A stretch of DNA of 9,209 bases from MWDF01 sp964577435 (GCA_964577435.1 CAZNZD010000064.1:1-9209); one strand, 5' to 3'; counted from the stretch's first letter, positions 1-5,986 are shown. The notes: generated from the sequence alone by a model not told the origin. Translations and numbers: made by a program.

Positions 1-17
1 ATAAATCTCTTCCAAAA

Positions 18-914
18 TCAGAATCTCTTGCTTGCGACCGCTTCCATTGTCTTCCTGAGGCTGTCCAGCCCCTTTTCGCCCAGCTTGAGCACCACTGCTA
101 CGTATAGGGAGTCAAGCAGGCAAAGCTGCGCTATCCTCGACCTCGACGACTCGCTTTTGAACTTCTCGCCCGCCGACACCCAGAGGTTCACGTCGGCGTA
201 CTTCGCAAGCGGGCATTTCGCGAAACCAGTCACCAGTACCACGAAGGCGCCCGCGGCCTTCGCTATCCTCATCGCCTCTGAAAGGTCCCTGTTGGAGCCC
301 GAGTAGGATATCGCGACCAGCACCTCGCCCCTCTTCATGAGCGATGCCGACATGAGCTGCATGTGGGCGTCCTCATAGTATGCCGTGGGTATGCCTGTCT
401 TCACGAACTTGTGCTGGGCGTCCTTTGCCACTGCAGCCGAGCCGCCGTTTCCGAAGAACTCAATCATCTCCGCATTCGCCAGTGCCTCTATGGCCCTGTC
501 CAAATCAGCGGGTTTAAGTATGGAAAGGGTTTCGTTCAAGCCCCTTATGCTCGCGTTGAAAACCTTGGTGCAGGTCGTGTAGCCGTCGTCGGCCTCGGTC
601 GCCGTCTCGTCCACCTGCTTCTTCTCGGGTATCATGGACATCGCGGCCGATATCTTCATCTCCTGGTAGCCCTTGTAGCCGAGACGCCTGCAAAGCCTGG
701 ATACCGTGGCTTCGCTTGCGCCGCTTCTTTCCGCAAGGTCTGTAATCGACAGGTACATGACCTCATTGGCGTTTTCGAGTATGTACTCGGCGACCCTTCT
801 TTCCGCGTCCTTGAGCGATGCCGATATGGATGAGAGTGTGACTAGGCCGCCTGCCAGCTGCCTGCTCCTCTCCTCTCCGTCAGTACCGTCCTGAATGATG
901 CTAATCGAGGACAT
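18..914 (-). CDS. RpiR/MurR-family transcriptional regulator (HTH + SIS domain)
   Basis: This is a 298-aa DNA-binding regulator that probably senses a phosphorylated sugar or sugar acid and controls the operon in which it is the last gene. Seen: an N-terminal helix-turn-helix at about residues 53-85 (ITDLAERSGASEATVSRLCR), then a SIS sugar-phosphate isomerase fold at about 130-270. The SIS part has GNGGSA at 155-160 and SYSGSNRD at 203-210, the usual ligand-phosphate loops. The length is normal for the family (about 280-300 aa). The start is well supported: GGAGG lies at 922-926, 7 nt upstream of the ATG. The gene overlaps the end of the dehydrogenase gene by 14 nt, so it is probably co-transcribed and translationally coupled. 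A regulator as last gene suggests autoregulation through the divergent promoter region near 4100-4286. The family is secure; the effector and the activator or repressor role are inferred. Confidence 0.93.
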   Translation of the reverse strand: MSSISIIQDGTDGEERSRQLAGGLVTLSSISASLKDAERRVAEYILENANEVMYLSITDLAERSGASEATVSRLCRRLGYKGYQEMKISAAMSMIPEKKQVDETATEADDGYTTCTKVFNASIRGLNETLSILKPADLDRAIEALANAEMIEFFGNGGSAAVAKDAQHKFVKTGIPTAYYEDAHMQLMSASLMKRGEVLVAISYSGSNRDLSEAMRIAKAAGAFVVLVTGFAKCPLAKYADVNLWVSAGEKFKSESSRSRIAQLCLLDSLYVAVVLKLGEKGLDSLRKTMEAVASKRF

Positions 915-1986
915 CGCCGCACCTCCGCCCCTTTTCGGGGATTACTTCGCCGTTATACTTGACTGCTGTGCCGCTTCTTGCCGCATCTGCCGCGGCAATG
1001 GAGATCGCGTTTGCCGTCACCAGGTCCTCCCAGCCGGGGGCGAAGGCTGAAGCCCTTCCGCCGAACCTTGCTGCAAAGAAATCGTCCAGGATGCCGGGCC
1101 TCCCCCCAGGACGGCCTTTGACGGCCGTCGGAGCCTTCCCTGCGCCAACTAAGATTAGCGCCTCGCCCTCGCCGGGTACCCCGCCTGTCCCCCTCGCCTC
1201 TATGCGCCCCTCGGTGCCGGCTATGAAATAGGCGCAGTCACCGTGGCGCGGGTCCGCCGGGGGCGTCAGCCAGTCCACAAGGAAGCTCCCCGATGGGCCC
1301 TCCTCCGGCCTCAGGAGGAATTGGCAGCTGTCTATGAAGCCCTTGTAATCCGTACTCGCCGCCTTGCCGAAGCTCCCTTGTGCGCCGAATGCCGTAAACT
1401 CCATCCCATGCCCGAACCCGCAGGCTGCGCGGTAGATGTCTATGTCATGTATGGCGAGGTCCACCGCGACTCCGCCTTCCATATCCCAGAACCAGTCCGG
1501 CCTCGCTTCAGCCAGAAGCTTGTGCGGTCGAAGGGACGTAAAAGAGCTCACGTTCCCTATCGCCCCGGATCTTATAAGCTCGAGGGCCTTTGCGACCGGC
1601 TCCTCGTATCTCACAGTGAAGTACGGGAAGAGCCTACCCGGCCCCTTGGCCGCCGCTTCTGCGAGCCTGCCTAGCGTCTCCATGTCGAGCGCTGCTGGCT
1701 TGTCTATAAGGATATCCACTCCCATGGAAAGAAGCCTCATCGCGGTCTCGGCCCGCCTGTCGGGCCTTTCGACTAGCGCCACCGCGTCCAGCCTCTCGCG
1801 CTCGCACATTGTGGCTGCATCCTTGTATCGCTTAAGCCCGTATCCGGCGCCGGAGGCCTCATACAGGGCATCGGCCTCTTCCGATATCGAGATGACTTGC
1901 ACGCCGCGCCTTCCGCGGCTCATGGAGGAGTCGAGTATCGCCCTCGCGTGGAAGTGGCATAGCCCGGCTACTCCGAACCTGATCAT
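901..1986 (-). CDS. Gfo/Idh/MocA-family NAD(P)-dependent oxidoreductase
   Basis: This is a cytoplasmic dehydrogenase, probably oxidising a hydroxyl of a sugar, inositol or acid-sugar substrate with NAD(P). Seen, counting from the upstream ATG at 2001: a Rossmann start RFGVAGLCHFH at 8-18, an IDKP motif at 99-102 that matches the family's EKP lysine motif, and DLAIHDIDIY at 181-190 with the conserved active-site histidine H185. The C-terminal half forms the usual substrate domain. Two starts are possible. The ATG at 2001 has no Shine-Dalgarno. The ATG at 1986 makes a 4-nt ATGA overlap with the stop of the DapA-like gene and gives the typical MIRFGVAG beginning, so it is preferred (361 aa). The gene sits between the Schiff-base lyase and the RpiR regulator, so it likely acts in the same pathway. 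The C-terminal half is glycine- and alanine-rich. Substrate unknown; family secure. Confidence 0.9.
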   Translation of the reverse strand: MIRFGVAGLCHFHARAILDSSMSRGRRGVQVISISEEADALYEASGAGYGLKRYKDAATMCERERLDAVALVERPDRRAETAMRLLSMGVDILIDKPAALDMETLGRLAEAAAKGPGRLFPYFTVRYEEPVAKALELIRSGAIGNVSSFTSLRPHKLLAEARPDWFWDMEGGVAVDLAIHDIDIYRAACGFGHGMEFTAFGAQGSFGKAASTDYKGFIDSCQFLLRPEEGPSGSFLVDWLTPPADPRHGDCAYFIAGTEGRIEARGTGGVPGEGEALILVGAGKAPTAVKGRPGGRPGILDDFFAARFGGRASAFAPGWEDLVTANAISIAAADAARSGTAVKYNGEVIPEKGRRCGDVLD

Positions 1987-2978
1987 CTGCCGTGAAGCCA
2001 TCCATTGGCCGCGATCGTGTGCTTTATCAGCGCTATCTCTTCCTTGCTTATTGCAAGGCCCATAGGGTCGTTGGCCGCCTCTTCGGGGATTATGCCCTCG
2101 GCCACCAGGGACCAGAGCATGCGGATTATGTATCGGTTCAGGGGCTTGGCGAACGTGACCTCGGAGTAGGCGTCCACCTTGGCGCTTTCGGGCACGAACT
2201 TCACGTAGTCGCCCTTAAACCATGCGTCAGTCATGGCGACCTGGGCGTCGGTGCAGGCGGAACCCATTCCTATGAGGGCGGCGCCGGCTCCCATCATGTA
2301 GGTGTAGCCGACCATGCGGTCCTCGCCCGTTATGAGCGTCAGGTCGGGCTGCTCGCATCTTATCTTCGCCGCCACGTCCTGGAACGTGGTGACAGAGTCG
2401 AGGGTGGCGACCTTTATTGCTACCGCCTGAGGGATGGCAAGGAGCTTGCTTAAAAGCTCGGGGCTGTAGCTTATGCCGCCCGCCTCGCGGTATAGGTAAA
2501 AGAGCACGAGTGGCTTGCCGTAGCTTGCCAGGAGCTCATGGTACTCGTACACCTTCTCGTCCTGGTCGGGGGCGTCCCTCCAGGCAATGGGAGCGTATGA
2601 GAGGAAGGCGTCCGCGCCGCAGTTCACGGCATCTTCCGCCATCACCTTGGTGTCTTCTATGAACTTCGCCTTCATGGCGGCATCGCCGAGGCTCATGTCG
2701 GGGTAGGCGCCCACTCCGGCTATGATGAGCCTTCCGTCGGAGAAGGCATCGCGCCAGGAGCGCATGACATTAAGGCGTACCTCCCTCGGGATGTGAAGGC
2801 CGCGGCCGGTGTGCGCCCAGACGGCGGCACCTCCGACTCCTGTCTTCGCCAGGTGCTCCACGTACTTGGCCTGCGCCGCCTCATGGAGCCTTCCTTCCTT
2901 GGTCCAGGGGGTGGGCACCGCGGGGAACACCTTGCCGTATGCCTTGTCGCGGAATGCTTTCCTCATGCTATCTGCCAT
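1983..2978 (-). CDS. DapA/NanA-superfamily Schiff-base aldolase or dehydratase (DHDPS-like)
   Basis: This is a 331-aa TIM-barrel class I aldolase or dehydratase, cytoplasmic, likely making or cleaving a 2-keto acid. Seen: an N-terminal VFPAVPTPW typical of the family, a probable Schiff-base lysine K189 in AIKVATLDS, and a tyrosine Y161 located 28 residues before it, the same spacing as Y133/K161 of E. coli DapA. The usual GTTGE substrate loop is replaced by AHTGRG (55-60). The position matching DapA Arg138 is alanine (A166), and in DapA that arginine binds the aspartate-semialdehyde carboxylate. True dihydrodipicolinate synthase activity is therefore unlikely; a catabolic lyase for a sugar acid or hydroxy-keto acid fits better. 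The start has GGAGGA at 2985-2990, 6 nt from the ATG, overlapping the stop of the upstream enolase-superfamily gene (11-nt gap). Family secure, reaction unassigned. Confidence 0.9.
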   Translation of the reverse strand: MADSMRKAFRDKAYGKVFPAVPTPWTKEGRLHEAAQAKYVEHLAKTGVGGAAVWAHTGRGLHIPREVRLNVMRSWRDAFSDGRLIIAGVGAYPDMSLGDAAMKAKFIEDTKVMAEDAVNCGADAFLSYAPIAWRDAPDQDEKVYEYHELLASYGKPLVLFYLYREAGGISYSPELLSKLLAIPQAVAIKVATLDSVTTFQDVAAKIRCEQPDLTLITGEDRMVGYTYMMGAGAALIGMGSACTDAQVAMTDAWFKGDYVKFVPESAKVDAYSEVTFAKPLNRYIIRMLWSLVAEGIIPEEAANDPMGLAISKEEIALIKHTIAANGWLHGR

Positions 2979-2989
2979 GATGCTTCCTC

Positions 2990-4099
2990 CTAACCTTGAA
3001 GCAGTTCGGACCAGACTTTGTACTTCTCGACCTTGGCCATGTCGAGGTTGATTCCAAGGCCCGGTCCCTGCGGCACATCTATATAGCCAGGTTCGCTAAG
3101 CGCGATGGGTTCTTCGGTTATGTCGTCGGTGAACCATCTTAGGCTCGGCTCTAGGTCGCCCGGATAGATGTAGCCGGGAAGGCCTGATATGTGTAGGCCG
3201 GCTGCTGTTGATATGCCCAGCTCAGGCATGTAGCCGCACCAGACGGGGATCTTATTTGCTAGGCAGTAGTCGTGCATCTTCAGCGCGGGGCCGAAGCCTC
3301 CGACCCTTTGGAGCTTGATGTTTACTATGCTTGCGGCGCCGAGCTTTACTGCACGCTCGACTGAGGCGAGCGAATCTGCGCTTTCGTCTATGCAGATGGG
3401 GGTGCGCAGATGCGCCTGTAGCCTTGCCGAATCCTCCAGGGCATCGGCCCCTAGGGGCTGCTCTATCATCATTAAACTGAACTTGTCCAACTTCTTAAGA
3501 TCCTCGAGGTGCTCGATTGTGTAGGCAGCGTTTGCGTCCACCATGAGCTCTATGCCGCCGAACTTCTTCCTTATGGCTTTTAGGGGCTCCTCGTCCCAGC
3601 CCGGCTTCACCTTCACCTTGACGCGGACGTAGCCGTCCTTCAAGTGAGCCTCTATCCTGTCGAGGAGGTCTTTGACCGTATCATATATCCCGACTGCGAG
3701 GCCGGACTGCACCGGCGCGCCGCTTGCCCCAAGCATCCTGTAGATCGGCTGGCCGGAGGCCCTGCCGAACAGGTCCCAGAGGCCCATCTCGAGGCCCGCC
3801 TTCGCGAACATGTCGCCGGGGATGAGTGATGCGATGCGGTCGAAGTCATGAGGCGATGCCAGGTCCTCCTTAAGAAGCGCCGGCACCAGTGTCGAGCGGA
3901 GGGCCGCTATGCACGTCTCAGGGGTCTCGTCGTTGTAGAACGAGCCGGACATGGGGGAGCACTCTCCTATCCCCTTGGTCTCCCCTGAGCTGATTATGCA
4001 AAGCACAGCGTCCTTCTCGGACACCTCGGCCGTCGATATCCTGAAGGGCTCCTTAAGCGGCACCCTTACGTGAACCAGTTCCACCGAGTCGATTCGCAT
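2990..4099 (-). CDS. Enolase-superfamily enzyme, MLE subgroup (NSAR/OSBS-like)
   Basis: This is the first gene of the minus-strand operon, 369 aa, a Mg2+-dependent enzyme that abstracts the proton next to a carboxylate (racemase, epimerase, cycloisomerase or dehydratase). Seen: an N-terminal capping domain, then barrel residues in the muconate-lactonising order. These are K161-x-K163 in VKVKVKPGWDEEP, metal ligands D188 (DAN), E213 (IEQPL) and D238 (IDES), and the second catalytic lysine K262 (VNIKLQRVGG). Spacing and flanks resemble N-succinylamino-acid racemase/o-succinylbenzoate synthase. The hallmark GGMxExGxGRA segment is changed to GYMPELGISTA (289-299), and IKPGRVGG to IKLQRVGG. The start was set at 4099, where GGAGGA lies 8 nt upstream; an in-frame ATG at 4168 lacks a ribosome site and falls in a palindrome. 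The neighbours are carbohydrate-type enzymes, so an acid-sugar or amino-acid-derivative epimerase role is inferred. No men or dipeptide genes are nearby. Confidence 0.9.
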   Translation of the reverse strand: MRIDSVELVHVRVPLKEPFRISTAEVSEKDAVLCIISSGETKGIGECSPMSGSFYNDETPETCIAALRSTLVPALLKEDLASPHDFDRIASLIPGDMFAKAGLEMGLWDLFGRASGQPIYRMLGASGAPVQSGLAVGIYDTVKDLLDRIEAHLKDGYVRVKVKVKPGWDEEPLKAIRKKFGGIELMVDANAAYTIEHLEDLKKLDKFSLMMIEQPLGADALEDSARLQAHLRTPICIDESADSLASVERAVKLGAASIVNIKLQRVGGFGPALKMHDYCLANKIPVWCGYMPELGISTAAGLHISGLPGYIYPGDLEPSLRWFTDDITEEPIALSEPGYIDVPQGPGLGINLDMAKVEKYKVWSELLQG

Positions 4100-4285
4100 C
4101 AGTCGGGTCCTCCGAACATTGTGAAAATTTCCGCAACTATTTTCTTTTCTGAAAAGGATTTTCTTCATCGATGTAGAAAAATCCTTCTTGTCGGAGAAGA
4201 TTTTTGTATTATTTTATTAAGTGGAGCTAATCCGGGTTTTGGCAATTTATGGGCGCAGACTGCGCATATGTTGGGAGGAGAGCAG
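4100..4285. promoter_or_regulatory. Divergent promoter region of the catabolic locus
   Basis: This AT-rich stretch separates the divergent enolase-superfamily operon and the KDPG aldolase gene, and stands out from the GC-rich genes on both sides. It holds the ribosome sites of both genes (GGAGGA on the minus strand 8 nt before 4099; GGGAGGAG at 4273-4280). A possible -10 for the aldolase is TATTAT at 4207-4212, but no good -35 sits at the right distance. Several A/T tracts of GAAAA/TTTTC type (near 4123, 4147 and 4159) recall half-sites bound by RpiR-family proteins. The layout suggests both directions are controlled together. Confidence 0.6.
4154..4186. promoter_or_regulatory. 33-nt hyphenated palindrome, candidate RpiR operator
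   Basis: The left arm AAGGATTTTCT (4154-4164) and right arm AGAAAAATCCTT (4175-4186) are inverted repeats differing by one inserted A. Between them sits the perfect palindrome CATCGATG (4166-4173). It lies between the two divergent genes and has no U-tract or gene end before it, so an operator is more likely than a terminator. RpiR-type proteins bind as dimers or tetramers to such symmetric sites. Assignment to the local RpiR gene rests on proximity only. Confidence 0.55.
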
Positions 4286-4939
4286 ATGTCGACGATGGGC
4301 AAGGAAGACAACCTCAAGCTGGTTATAGAGACCGGCGTCGTTGCGGTGATAAGGTCGAAGGACCCCTCGGAGCTAGTGAACGTCATCACGGCGATAGAGC
4401 GCGGGGGCGTCAAGGCGATAGAAGTCACCATGACTGTGCCGGGCGCAATAGAAGTCATCAAGGAAGTCGGCGAGAAGCTGAAGGGCAAGGTGCTCCTCGG
4501 CGCCGGCACGATACTGGACGCTGAGACTGCAAGGCTTTCCATACTGGCGGGGGCGGACTTCATCGTGTCGCCGGTGTACAAGCCGGAGATTGTGGCGATG
4601 GCGAAGAGGTACTCCAGGGTAGTAATCCCCGGTGCATTCACGCCGACTGAGATCCTCACCGCCTGGGAGGGCGGGGCGGATGCCGTGAAGGTGTTCCCCG
4701 CGACGAAGCTGGGTCCCGAGTTCTTCAAGGACATGGCGGGCCCCTTCCCGCAGATAAGGCTCACGCCGACGGGCGGAATCGCGCTCAACAACGTGGGAAG
4801 CTACATCAAGGCGGGAGCGGCCTTCGTGGGAGCCGGGACCTCGCTTACGGATAAGGAAATGATCAAGGGGGCCAAGTGGGATGAGCTGGCTGAGCACGCC
4901 GCCAAGTTCATCGCAGAGGTGAAGGCGGCTAGGGCCTAG
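4286..4939 (+). CDS. eda: Bifunctional KDPG/KHG aldolase (class I)
   Basis: This 217-aa aldolase cleaves 2-keto-3-deoxy-6-phosphogluconate to pyruvate and glyceraldehyde 3-phosphate, and/or 4-hydroxy-2-oxoglutarate to pyruvate and glyoxylate. Seen: VVAVIR at 18-23, catalytic glutamate E46 in AIEVTMTVPGA, GAGT at 72-75, IPGAFTPTE at 114-122, the Schiff-base lysine K135 in DAVKVFPA, and the phosphate-loop sequence PTGGI at 161-165. The length is normal for Eda. The reading frame is open from 4070, but the start at 4286 is chosen because GGGAGGAG at 4273-4280 lies 5 nt before it; an ATG at 4295 is a less likely alternative. It is divergent from the enolase-superfamily operon and probably co-regulated by the shared intergenic region. 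It is the likely last, pyruvate-releasing step of the pathway. No 2-keto-3-deoxy-acid kinase is present in the window, so either the kinase lies elsewhere or the substrate is unphosphorylated. Confidence 0.93.
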   Translation: MSTMGKEDNLKLVIETGVVAVIRSKDPSELVNVITAIERGGVKAIEVTMTVPGAIEVIKEVGEKLKGKVLLGAGTILDAETARLSILAGADFIVSPVYKPEIVAMAKRYSRVVIPGAFTPTEILTAWEGGADAVKVFPATKLGPEFFKDMAGPFPQIRLTPTGGIALNNVGSYIKAGAAFVGAGTSLTDKEMIKGAKWDELAEHAAKFIAEVKAARA

Positions 4940-4968
4940 ACGATAAAAACCATGATCTATTGATATCC

Positions 4969-4999
4969 GCTGCCTCCATCAGCTTAAAGTGGAGGCGGC
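4969..4999 (+). terminator. Probable terminator hairpin after the KDPG aldolase
   Basis: A 10-bp stem pairs 4969-4978 (GCTGCCTCCA) with 4990-4999 (TGGAGGCGGC), including one U-G wobble. It closes an 11-nt loop and is followed by TTCCCTTTATT. It starts 30 nt after the aldolase stop. The stem is strong, but the U-tract is short and interrupted by cytosines, so termination efficiency is uncertain. Confidence 0.5.
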
Positions 5000-5013
5000 T
5001 TCCCTTTATTCCC

Positions 5014-5041
5014 TGTGATAAGCTAATTTCGATGTGATAAG
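5014..5041. repeat. Direct repeat TGTGATAAG x2
   Basis: TGTGATAAG occurs at 5014-5022 and again at 5033-5041, a 19-bp start-to-start period close to two helical turns. It lies between the aldolase terminator and the twin inverted repeats. It could be a pair of protein-binding half-sites or chance. Confidence 0.35.
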
Positions 5042-5086
5042 ACTCGCCTGCTGAAGCAAATAACTGCACTTTTATTATGGTTAAGC

Positions 5087-5134
5087 GCAACCGTTTTCGG
5101 TTACATCCCAATTCTGCAACCATTTCCGGTTGCA
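5087..5134. repeat. Twin inverted repeats GCAACC-n6-GGTT(A/G)C
   Basis: Two copies of an 18-bp near-palindrome, 5087-5104 and 5116-5133, match at 15 of 18 positions with a start-to-start distance of 29 bp. The second extends to a perfect 7-bp inverted repeat, TGCAACC (5115-5121) and GGTTGCA (5128-5134), around a 6-bp centre ATTTCC. The first has AACCG/CGGTT arms around TTTT. Neither is followed by a T-run, so a terminator role is weak. They resemble a double operator or a recombinase core site, though no recombinase gene is in the window. Confidence 0.5.
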
Positions 5135-5223
5135 CTCTTAAGTTGAAATTACACTAGTTGCCCTGATTAAACTGGGGAAATAACCTGGATCGAATAGAGC
5201 TGGAGCAGCGAGCTCCGTCCTTC

Positions 5224-5274
5224 TGTTATCAACCTACTGAGGAACCCAGGTTGCGATAACACCCTGATTATCAG
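5224..5274. repeat. Long imperfect hairpin plus adjacent short palindrome
   Basis: TGTTATC+AACCT (5224-5235) pairs with AGGTT+GATAACA (5248-5261). That is 12 base pairs with a 2-nt bulge (GC at 5253-5254) and a 12-nt loop. Three bases further on is CTGATTATCAG (5264-5274), a perfect palindrome around one central base. The pair begins 22 nt beyond the TetR stop (5296), so it may act as a terminator for that gene, but neither strand has a U-tract after it. A protein-binding or repeat-family element is an alternative. Confidence 0.45.
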
Positions 5275-5295
5275 CACAGATAGCCACCTGGCTGC

Positions 5296-5910
5296 TCAAC
5301 GTCCAAAGCGGGCCAAGAATGTGGCAACGATCTCATCTAGAAGACCATCAATGTGCTTAAGGTTCTCGCCATTAGAGAAAAGCGCGGGATATGTCAGGCA
5401 GCCTTCCACCATACCATAGAAAAGCCGAGCGGTGAGCTCCGGAGACTGAAAACTGAGCTTATTGTCCTCCTTCGCGGAATTGAGCCAGACAATGAACTCC
5501 TTGTGGGGCTCATATTGGCTTCTGGTCTTCCTGCCGAAATCGACGTCCATAAGGAATACAGATGTGAACAGCTTCGATAGTCCCCTTCGGACGGGGTCGT
5601 CGATTAGGAAAAGCTCTGCCCTGGCGAACTCCTTCATCTGCTCTTCAAGGGGCAACGCGGATGTATACTTTATTGGCTTCATTTCATCGCGATGCTTCAG
5701 GAAATCCGCGACTATCGACTGAAAAAGGGCCTCCTTGCTCGGAAAATGGTTATAGACTGTGCGCTTCGACACTCCGGCGACTTCCGCGATGTGATCCATG
5801 CTTGAAGCATCAAATCCGTTCTTCGTGAATACCTTGACTGCACCTTCCAGTATCGCTGTACGCTTCTGGCTGGTATCCCTCTTTTTTCTTGCCCTTCTCG
5901 CTTCCTCCAT
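5296..5910 (-). CDS. TetR/AcrR-family transcriptional repressor
   Basis: This 204-aa one-component regulator has a basic N-terminus (1-18) and the TetR DNA-binding domain at about 19-65. The helix-turn-helix segment VSKRTVYNHFPSKEALF at 47-63 is a near-canonical family signature. The rest (about 80-204) is an all-helical ligand and dimerisation domain, which looks like the AefR-like TetR C-terminal type. The start at 5910 is preceded by a G-rich run (GGGGG at 5917-5921) rather than a classic GGAGG; no later Met fits. It is divergent from the DUF4386 operon with a 111- to 117-bp gap containing two near-identical operators, so it most likely represses both itself and that operon until an inducer, perhaps a hydrophobic toxic compound, binds. 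Ligand unknown. Confidence 0.93.
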   Translation of the reverse strand: MEEARRARKKRDTSQKRTAILEGAVKVFTKNGFDASSMDHIAEVAGVSKRTVYNHFPSKEALFQSIVADFLKHRDEMKPIKYTSALPLEEQMKEFARAELFLIDDPVRRGLSKLFTSVFLMDVDFGRKTRSQYEPHKEFIVWLNSAKEDNKLSFQSPELTARLFYGMVEGCLTYPALFSNGENLKHIDGLLDEIVATFLARFGR

Positions 5911-5928
5911 ATTTTGCCCCCAATAATA

Positions 5929-5946
5929 TTACACCGATTAGTGTAA
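5929..5946. promoter_or_regulatory. TetR operator 1 (proximal to tetR)
   Basis: TTACACCGATTAGTGTAA is a palindrome with outer arms ATTACAC (5928-5934) and GTGTAAT (5941-5947) around a 6-bp centre. It lies 18 nt upstream of the TetR start codon and just upstream of the TTGACT element of the divergent promoter. This is the normal geometry for an autoregulating TetR protein. Confidence 0.72.
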
Positions 5947-5953
5947 TTTATTA

Positions 5954-5982
5954 TTGACTTAAGTTTTACTACACCGTACAGT
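5954..5982 (+). promoter_or_regulatory. Predicted sigma-70-type promoter for the DUF4386 operon
   Basis: A -35 TTGACT (5954-5959) is followed after 17 bp by TACAGT (5977-5982). TATAAA at 5982-5987 is a better -10 by sequence, but its 22-bp spacing is poor. Operator 2 covers the -10 in either reading, consistent with repression by steric block. It lies about 40 nt before the start codon. Confidence 0.55.
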
Positions 5983-5986
5983 ATAA
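5969..5986. promoter_or_regulatory. TetR operator 2 (covers the -10 of the DUF4386 promoter)
   Basis: CTACACCGTACAGTATAA matches operator 1 at 13 of 18 positions, including the TACACCG block and the AGT.TAA end. It starts exactly 40 bp after operator 1, close to four helical turns, so two dimers could bind the same DNA face. It is less symmetric than operator 1, suggesting weaker affinity. Confidence 0.65.

Larger units (their letters stand above)
4940..5295. other. 356-bp gene-free convergent intergenic region
   Basis: This lies between the plus-strand aldolase and the minus-strand TetR gene. I see no credible coding sequence: open stretches here lack ribosome sites and family-like composition. 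It holds the aldolase terminator, the TGTGATAAG repeats, the twin GCAACC repeats, the hairpin at 5224-5261 and the palindrome at 5264-5274. The nonamer CCCTGATTA also occurs twice, at 5161-5169 and 5262-5270. The concentration of symmetric elements is high for a plain convergent spacer. The region marks a change from GC-biased to less biased genes. Confidence 0.6.

Noticed and set aside
1436..2065. 209-codon plus-strand open frame over the dehydrogenase gene
   Set aside because: Serine-rich shadow of a GC-rich gene with strong family motifs on the other strand; no ribosome site.
4100..4168. N-terminal extension of the enolase-superfamily protein to the ATG at 4168
   Set aside because: The extra 23 residues are not family-like, the ATG lies inside the palindrome, and the ATG at 4099 has a good GGAGGA site.
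4070..4285. Upstream open frame in front of the KDPG aldolase
   Set aside because: It overlaps the divergent gene and promoter region and has no aldolase similarity; the site at 4273-4280 fixes the start at 4286.
4165..4791. 208-codon minus-strand open frame over the aldolase gene
   Set aside because: Antisense shadow of a gene with all KDPG aldolase motifs; it also runs across the promoter region.
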